Positions 35,301 to 40,967 of a DNA stretch of 40,967 bases are shown piece after piece. Source of the DNA: Methanobacteriota archaeon (GTDB taxonomy: Archaea > Thermoplasmatota > Poseidoniia > Poseidoniales > Poseidoniaceae); assembly GCA_002710015.1 (NCBI GenBank), contig PAOW01000020.1, forward strand, positions 4,716 through 45,682, given 5' to 3'. Position 1 is the stretch's first letter, and each line of letters starts with the position of its first letter. The notes beneath the pieces are model-generated. The model had not been told where the DNA came from. It made no database searches and saw nothing but the letters and a program-made list of their open reading frames with translations. Both the position numbers and the translations under genes were made by a program.

Positions 35301-36511
35301 TTTCGACTCCAGGAGACCATTCAGTCGAACTAATCGTGACCGATGAAAATGGTATGCAAGGAGAACCAAGATTACTAAACATTAGAATCGAAAATCCAAA
35401 ACCAATTATAATGGTAAAAATAGTTGATATCCTCTACAACGGACAGTTTGTATCCGAGACCACTCCTCTACCGATAGGAGCTACATATGGATACAGTCAC
35501 ACATTTGACGAAGAAGGAAATGTGTTCACTACACCTAATCAAATGCTATTCTTCGATTCATACGGAACTAGGGATGGAGATAGGCTGTTCCTTGGAAGAT
35601 TCGTCCCCCTTGAATCAAACAATTCAAATTGGAATGGAATTGTAGAGTATACCTGGGATTTCGGTGATGCGACGCCAATATCCCACGAACCTTCGCCATG
35701 GCACTCCTATGATTTACCGGGAACTTACAAAGTAACACTTACTGTGAAAGATGCATATCTAACTGGCGATGTTACAAGACAGAGTTTCACAGTTGTAGTA
35801 AATGAACCACCTGTGATAAGTGGATTTAGCTTCAAGGATGAAATTTACGTAAGAGAATCTATACAATTAGGCGCTAACATAACTGATTTTGAATATTCAG
35901 AAGGTTACACATACTATCGAGATGAGAATATCAATGACGGCTCACATACAGATTTGAACAAGACATATACCAGTTACTACAATGTAAGTTGGGAATTAGA
36001 TTTGGAGTTAGATGGGCCTGATGATGGTAACTTGACAGATGATGATTGGATTTCCGTAAATGAAAACAACAAAGCGGAAATCCTCAACAGTTGGGATACA
36101 CCTGGAATTAAATATTTCAAAATACGTGTTTGTGACTCTATGGGTGTCTGCATAACAAAAACCGGCGAGTTAACTGTTCTACCTGAGAAAACAGCCGAGC
36201 CAAGCCTCTCTGACTTCTCAGTGCAGGACTGGAAAGATTGGATTATCGATGCTAGCGGAGAATCAATAGTTGTTTTAGTATTGATTATTGCAGTGTTGAT
36301 ACTCGGTTGGGCTGTAATGCGAAGCCCCACTGAAATAGAAGAAGAGGCGGAACAGGCCGCAGCAGTTTACGAAGTTGATGAAGTTCAATCATATGGGGGA
36401 ATATTAGGAATGGATCACCATGCTCCGCCCCCTGCTCCTGGTATCCTATCGAAGGATGAACGTAGGAATGACTCCTCTGGATATGTTAGGCCATTGAGAA
36501 GGAGAAGATAG
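32330..36511 (+). CDS. Giant surface zinc metallopeptidase with PKD repeats
   Basis: A 1393-residue surface protein. A signal peptide ends near MVSA-DP. The catalytic segment has His231-Glu232-Leu-Gln-His235 and the probable third ligand Glu251 in LWIDEGAADMA, an HExxH+E gluzincin-like layout as in neutral peptidases of the M30/M6-like kind; the exact family is unsure. Five PKD-type domains follow, with the cores WDFGDG (about 668), WDWGDG (763), WEFDEG (852), WTFSDG (972) and WDFGDA (1107). A C-terminal helix (about 1310-1330) and basic tail (RPLRRRR) anchor it. Likely digests extracellular protein or polysaccharide-bound protein. The following + strand gene also encodes a surface protein. 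Confidence 0.85.
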   Translation: MSEQCSNRALTILITFLVSICSPMVSADPTSEEPNDIADTSPVFADIGDFNPQDSHPYMIPDSDEYLYSATRLMKNEWIDKGMPGVEISTSPQLMTSGRACTPYNEGDTATVPTSGGSIDVTIEKTTSTAAFMVQTGRTLSSTVLNNWASTWDSTVYPTLMTYFGKDYFDGRGIAAPDVDNNCQIEIVIYAIDGAYNIGGYFSPGMSSSREAIFIDIDDAPLTWSKVILAHELQHLMHNALDPYENLWIDEGAADMAAFLCFGGSSTLYGHVNAWTSSSYYSVRWWNQRIADYGGGFIFLLYLADHLGGGPAIRKLAQDTSTGAAGIEDLARNPIGATPGVIGRDFIDIYTNFTIAATLDSDQGIYGMSNLYLTPACGSSDFCRIQPADSNSDWLGPWSSTGNAIEGWGVQVFKFTPGNAAPAPLTMRFTGDVEGVDGVIMSRSATDGIYTRSEINFNGAVGTALVPGFGNLTDEIWAITYYAANQGDCDYTSCGSSYPEAVIDVEAARITSPASLSINSTNLADRDGDSLIDTAEVEFNVLSNAFFEDLDINIEVKNSSGVVLDRMSTRVQAGGGVNVPTKFYYTAKTSEIHTFYLTMTDMLGDVIDTAQTGAQFLDNMKPSSNASIAPLEVQTWDNVQFSGNGFDAWGLSLENNTLPYLDDPVAYAWDFGDGNTSSLKSPVRPYLEVGSYNVSLRVMDQGGTWSLSDLKQLNVTDTSQPIPVISVNGQVITDNISILTGQFVQFSADRTTDNVPNSHLIFTWDWGDGTIEGGKGSSNAYYRWQDGTTAVTVYQLSLTVIDGVNSATKVIDVFINNRAPGQIFTNTLSTDTLTPLILPDVFEDTDGEIISWVWEFDEGVNLDGGVVDRTDIFVEMMSNEQNPMVAWSTPGLKIVNLTVTDNDGATSQAQLNVNVLNQLPVAQFDVRDSSSAGNPIIDFRMEDGQVDVAYTFNGRDSYDPDGLVGDSTDLTFIWTFSDGSVYNNSLIVHNFSTPGDHSVELIVTDENGMQGEPRLLNIRIENPKPIIMVKIVDILYNGQFVSETTPLPIGATYGYSHTFDEEGNVFTTPNQMLFFDSYGTRDGDRLFLGRFVPLESNNSNWNGIVEYTWDFGDATPISHEPSPWHSYDLPGTYKVTLTVKDAYLTGDVTRQSFTVVVNEPPVISGFSFKDEIYVRESIQLGANITDFEYSEGYTYYRDENINDGSHTDLNKTYTSYYNVSWELDLELDGPDDGNLTDDDWISVNENNKAEILNSWDTPGIKYFKIRVCDSMGVCITKTGELTVLPEKTAEPSLSDFSVQDWKDWIIDASGESIVVLVLIIAVLILGWAVMRSPTEIEEEAEQAAAVYEVDEVQSYGGILGMDHHAPPPAPGILSKDERRNDSSGYVRPLRRRR

Positions 36512-36562
36512 GGTAAAACCGATTAACCCTCTACTAGAAAGAATACACCAGAAGGTGATGTT

Positions 36563-37549
36563 TTGTCTGTTAGGATGCCATTACTCTTGACCACAATATT
36601 CCTTCTATCTCTGAGTCTACCTCTAGAAAGTAGTCCTGTGTCTAACGTTTCAGCAAATTCAAATTGTGATAATGGAAACTTCGAACAAGTTGAATGGAAC
36701 AGAAGTGTTGAAAGATTAGCAAAGATACCGAATGTTTTTGATTTAGACAATGACTATTCAGATGATCGCAGAGGTAAGAAAGGTGATAGGGATAACAATG
36801 CTGAAGTTACTACAACGGATGAATATGAAGGTCCTGAAGAAAATTGGATGACATGGGAACCAGATAATGAACTAAGCCTGTTGAGAAAAGATTTCAGTGA
36901 AACCCTACAAATCGGAAATGACGCTGTTGGGACTTTAAGAGTAAATTTAGATCACGAACGAAGAACAACAATTTGTGTCACGATAGATTCCTTGAACCAA
37001 TCTGTAAATCCAAAGGCAGATGTTTACTTGATGACAGATACTCAATATGACAGATATACTGCTGCTTACGATGTTGCTCATGGAGCATGGAGCTGGGACA
37101 AGGATGATGATGATCCAACAAATGAAGTCTCACCTGAATGGAGGAGTTTCACCGTAGTGGGATGGCACTCTTACCGAGACGTTCATCAGTATGAAGATAT
37201 TCGACAAGTTTCTTTCTCGATTTCATTAGACGGACCTGAAGTAAGTAGTGGCTTATTCGGAGAAAGTAGCAAACAATACTTCAACATTGTAATTGATAAT
37301 ACAAACAATTCACACACCAATGACGCTGTCCCAGTCACGGAGATTACTGCAACAGTGACGGTTGTTTCAGTAGAAAGAGGAACCGTTCTGCCAAATTGGA
37401 CGGTCTCTCTAGTATGTTGTGGAACCATGATTGCAACAGTATTCATACCTATTGTGATGAATAAGAAATATATGGACTCGGGATTAAGTCTAGTATCCGA
37501 AGACCAACAAATAGAGAAGGGGTTAGTTCCTACTTTAGAAAAAACGTAA
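36563..37549 (+). CDS. Exported single-anchor surface protein, unknown function
   Basis: A 328-residue protein with a signal peptide (MPLLLTTIFLLSLSLPLESSPVSNVSA) and one C-terminal membrane helix (VSLVCCGTMIATVFIPIVM) with a short cytoplasmic tail. The exported part is acidic, with DNDYSDDRRGKKGDRDNN and WDKDDDDPTNEV, which could bind calcium, and otherwise beta-like. No family recognised. Start: TTG at 36563 has GGTGAT three bases upstream; ATG at 36575 is the alternative. It lies 51 bases after the PKD peptidase, suggesting co-transcription and shared location. One base separates its stop from that of aroD. Confidence 0.7.
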   Translation: MSVRMPLLLTTIFLLSLSLPLESSPVSNVSANSNCDNGNFEQVEWNRSVERLAKIPNVFDLDNDYSDDRRGKKGDRDNNAEVTTTDEYEGPEENWMTWEPDNELSLLRKDFSETLQIGNDAVGTLRVNLDHERRTTICVTIDSLNQSVNPKADVYLMTDTQYDRYTAAYDVAHGAWSWDKDDDDPTNEVSPEWRSFTVVGWHSYRDVHQYEDIRQVSFSISLDGPEVSSGLFGESSKQYFNIVIDNTNNSHTNDAVPVTEITATVTVVSVERGTVLPNWTVSLVCCGTMIATVFIPIVMNKKYMDSGLSLVSEDQQIEKGLVPTLEKT

Positions 37550-37550
37550 A

Positions 37551-38345
37551 TCAATACTCTAAAAGCGCCCAAGCGTCTCTAAGGTCTCTAACATTGATCA
37601 ATCCTTTATCTGATATTTTGAATTCATTTTTCATAGTTGCATAAACTAAACTTTGGTCAAGCATTGGTGCATGGAGTCTAGGCCAGTCTCCACCTCCATT
37701 CACTGCCATTAAGCTATGATTTAGACCCTCTCCTTTCAATTGCATTGCAGCCTCGATAATCTGAAGAGCGTCTGAATGGTTTTGAGCAGTTCCACAGAAT
37801 TTTACTATGTCTCCTTTCTCTTGATTATCTCTAACAATCTTAGCTATGTCATCACTATCTGGAACGCCATTTATATCATGCTTTGAAGCAATTATCTTAC
37901 AACTATTCTCTTTAGCGAGCTTTCCTAAACCATCTCTTTCAGATTCTGAAATAGATAATTCTAGGTCAATCCAAGATACCTCCGATTCAATTGCCTTCCG
38001 AAGTATGTCTAGTCTCTCACTCTCTACTCCAGGGAAGAAACCCCCTTCAGACACAGGTCTTACGGTAAATATAACTGGGAGAGGCAAGCCTTCTTTCAGA
38101 GAAGATATAGCAATATCAACATCGATTGAAGACATGTCTTTTGTGTCCCAATCGACTTCAGGTGGTAATTCAACAATCTCACCTTCCTCTTCATCTGCAA
38201 TAGTTGGATCCGGTGAAATGAGATAGAGACGATCAAATCTAACCTCAACCATGTCCGCTCCGGCCAAGTTTGCTCTAGCAGCCTCATCAATCATTTCTTC
38301 AACTGTGGTGCCGTCAAGAGCAACACATACTTTGGGGTCTGCCAT
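37551..38345 (-). CDS. aroD: 3-dehydroquinate dehydratase, type I
   Basis: Shikimate pathway step 3: dehydration of 3-dehydroquinate through a Schiff base. In the 264-residue protein the catalytic pair is His156 (SKHD) and Lys182 (DIVKFCGTA), at the normal mutual distance; GADMVEVRFDRLYL and FTVRPVSEGGFF are further family motifs. Two departures: an acidic, Pro-rich insertion after residue 45 (around ADEEEGEIVELPPEVDWD), and the usual PGQ near the C-terminus, whose Gln helps close over the substrate, reads SDKG. Stand-alone and divergent from gyrB; no other aro gene is in the window. Confidence 0.88.
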   Translation of the reverse strand: MADPKVCVALDGTTVEEMIDEAARANLAGADMVEVRFDRLYLISPDPTIADEEEGEIVELPPEVDWDTKDMSSIDVDIAISSLKEGLPLPVIFTVRPVSEGGFFPGVESERLDILRKAIESEVSWIDLELSISESERDGLGKLAKENSCKIIASKHDINGVPDSDDIAKIVRDNQEKGDIVKFCGTAQNHSDALQIIEAAMQLKGEGLNHSLMAVNGGGDWPRLHAPMLDQSLVYATMKNEFKISDKGLINVRDLRDAWALLEY

Positions 38346-38454
38346 AGATTTCCCGAATTCTCATACTTCATTAAAAATTGCTATAGTCACAGGATTCATT
38401 GAATATTAATTAACAGCAAAATTTTGAGACCTGTGCCTTAGAGTTATGTTCAAA

Positions 38455-38575
38455 ATCGCCGTCCAATTAAGACATTGATGGCGATGTTCATATACCCCCT
38501 CTTTCAAGGGCTATTTGGAAGAGAATAAGGCCTGTAAAAATCCCCCGGCATTGGCGGATTTTGATATATTTTTTT
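38455..38575 (+). ncRNA. Candidate structured RNA or leader: three hairpins then a T-run
   Basis: Seen directly on the + strand: ATCGCC/GGCGAT (38455-38460 with 38480-38485); CTCTTTC/GGAAGAG (38499-38505 with 38517-38523, one G-U pair); AAAATCCCCC/GGCGGATTTT (38537-38546 with 38553-38562, one mismatch, six-base loop); then seven T at 38569-38575. No known RNA family was recognised. Confidence 0.35.
38537..38575 (+). terminator. Hairpin plus T-run upstream of gyrB
   Basis: A ten-pair stem with one mismatch and a six-base loop is followed after six bases by a seven-T run. No + strand gene lies just upstream, so if it terminates transcription it would end a small RNA or attenuate a gyrB leader transcript. 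Confidence 0.4.
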
Positions 38576-38633
38576 ACACAAAATCTGTAAATAAAATTGA
38601 TGAATAAAAAATCAATGAATGTTATCTAACTAA

Positions 38634-40967
<2,334 letters not shown>

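Noticed and set aside
38455-38580. Box H/ACA guide RNA
   Set aside because: AGAATA after the second hairpin and ACA after the third resemble H and ACA boxes, but the ACA spacing is wrong (14 bases from the stem), no K-turn is evident, and the stems are short.

Overview
The window is gene-dense, about 40% GC, and carries roughly 35 protein genes on both strands with very short gaps. No rRNA, tRNA, CRISPR array, insertion sequence or phage gene was recognised. The best guess is an aerobic planktonic archaeon of the Thermoplasmata-related marine lineages (Marine Group II/III, Poseidoniia-like). Reasons: a bacterial-type gyrB-gyrA pair, a DUF92 membrane protein, an archaeal SerK/ParB-like protein, a type I dehydroquinase, a membrane-anchored blue copper protein, and large secreted PKD-repeat and metallopeptidase proteins. 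This is inference. A class II CCA-adding enzyme and an oxygen-dependent heme pathway would fit a bacterium too, and no ribosomal marker is present to settle it. Ribosome-binding sites of the type GGAGGTGAT are common and often sit before GTG or TTG starts.

Layout. 1-3709: a truncated DEAD-box helicase, divergent msrA, a glutamate-semialdehyde (P5C) dehydrogenase and a small membrane protein. 3888-9560: a run of membrane or poorly known genes: PrsW-type protease, DUF92, a large membrane protein with a cysteine-less thioredoxin-like segment, DUF2071 and a DCC-family CxxC protein. 9595-19448: a complete protoporphyrin-type heme pathway, hemA, fused hemC-hemD, hemB, hemL, hemE, hemF and hemY in one tight + strand run, with hemH convergent at its end. 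The hemA leader can fold so that its ribosome-binding site and GTG start are buried. 19713-23440: a type I copper protein, an EF-hand membrane protein, a class II CCA-adding enzyme and a SerK/ParB-like protein. 23444-27123: an operon of PCMT-like methyltransferase, HEAT-repeat protein and M61 PDZ peptidase. 27293-32241: two divergent membrane proteins whose start codons overlap at a CATG, then an operon of an M28 glutaminyl-cyclase-like peptidase, a membrane protein apparently starting at ATT, and a thymidylate-kinase-like fusion. 32330-37549: a 1393-residue PKD-repeat zinc peptidase and a second surface protein. 37551-40967: aroD, a 330-base structured spacer, gyrB and the start of gyrA.

How the genes work together. 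The heme block covers every step from glutamyl-tRNA to heme; HemF and HemY use oxygen, so the cell is likely aerobic. The copper protein next to hemH fits a respiratory electron-transfer setting. The secreted PKD peptidase, M28 and M61 enzymes and P5C dehydrogenase fit a lifestyle of protein and amino-acid degradation. The most novel-looking signals are the hemA leader structure, the PCMT-HEAT-M61 operon, the thymidylate-kinase fusion with an altered P-loop, and the hairpin series ahead of gyrB.
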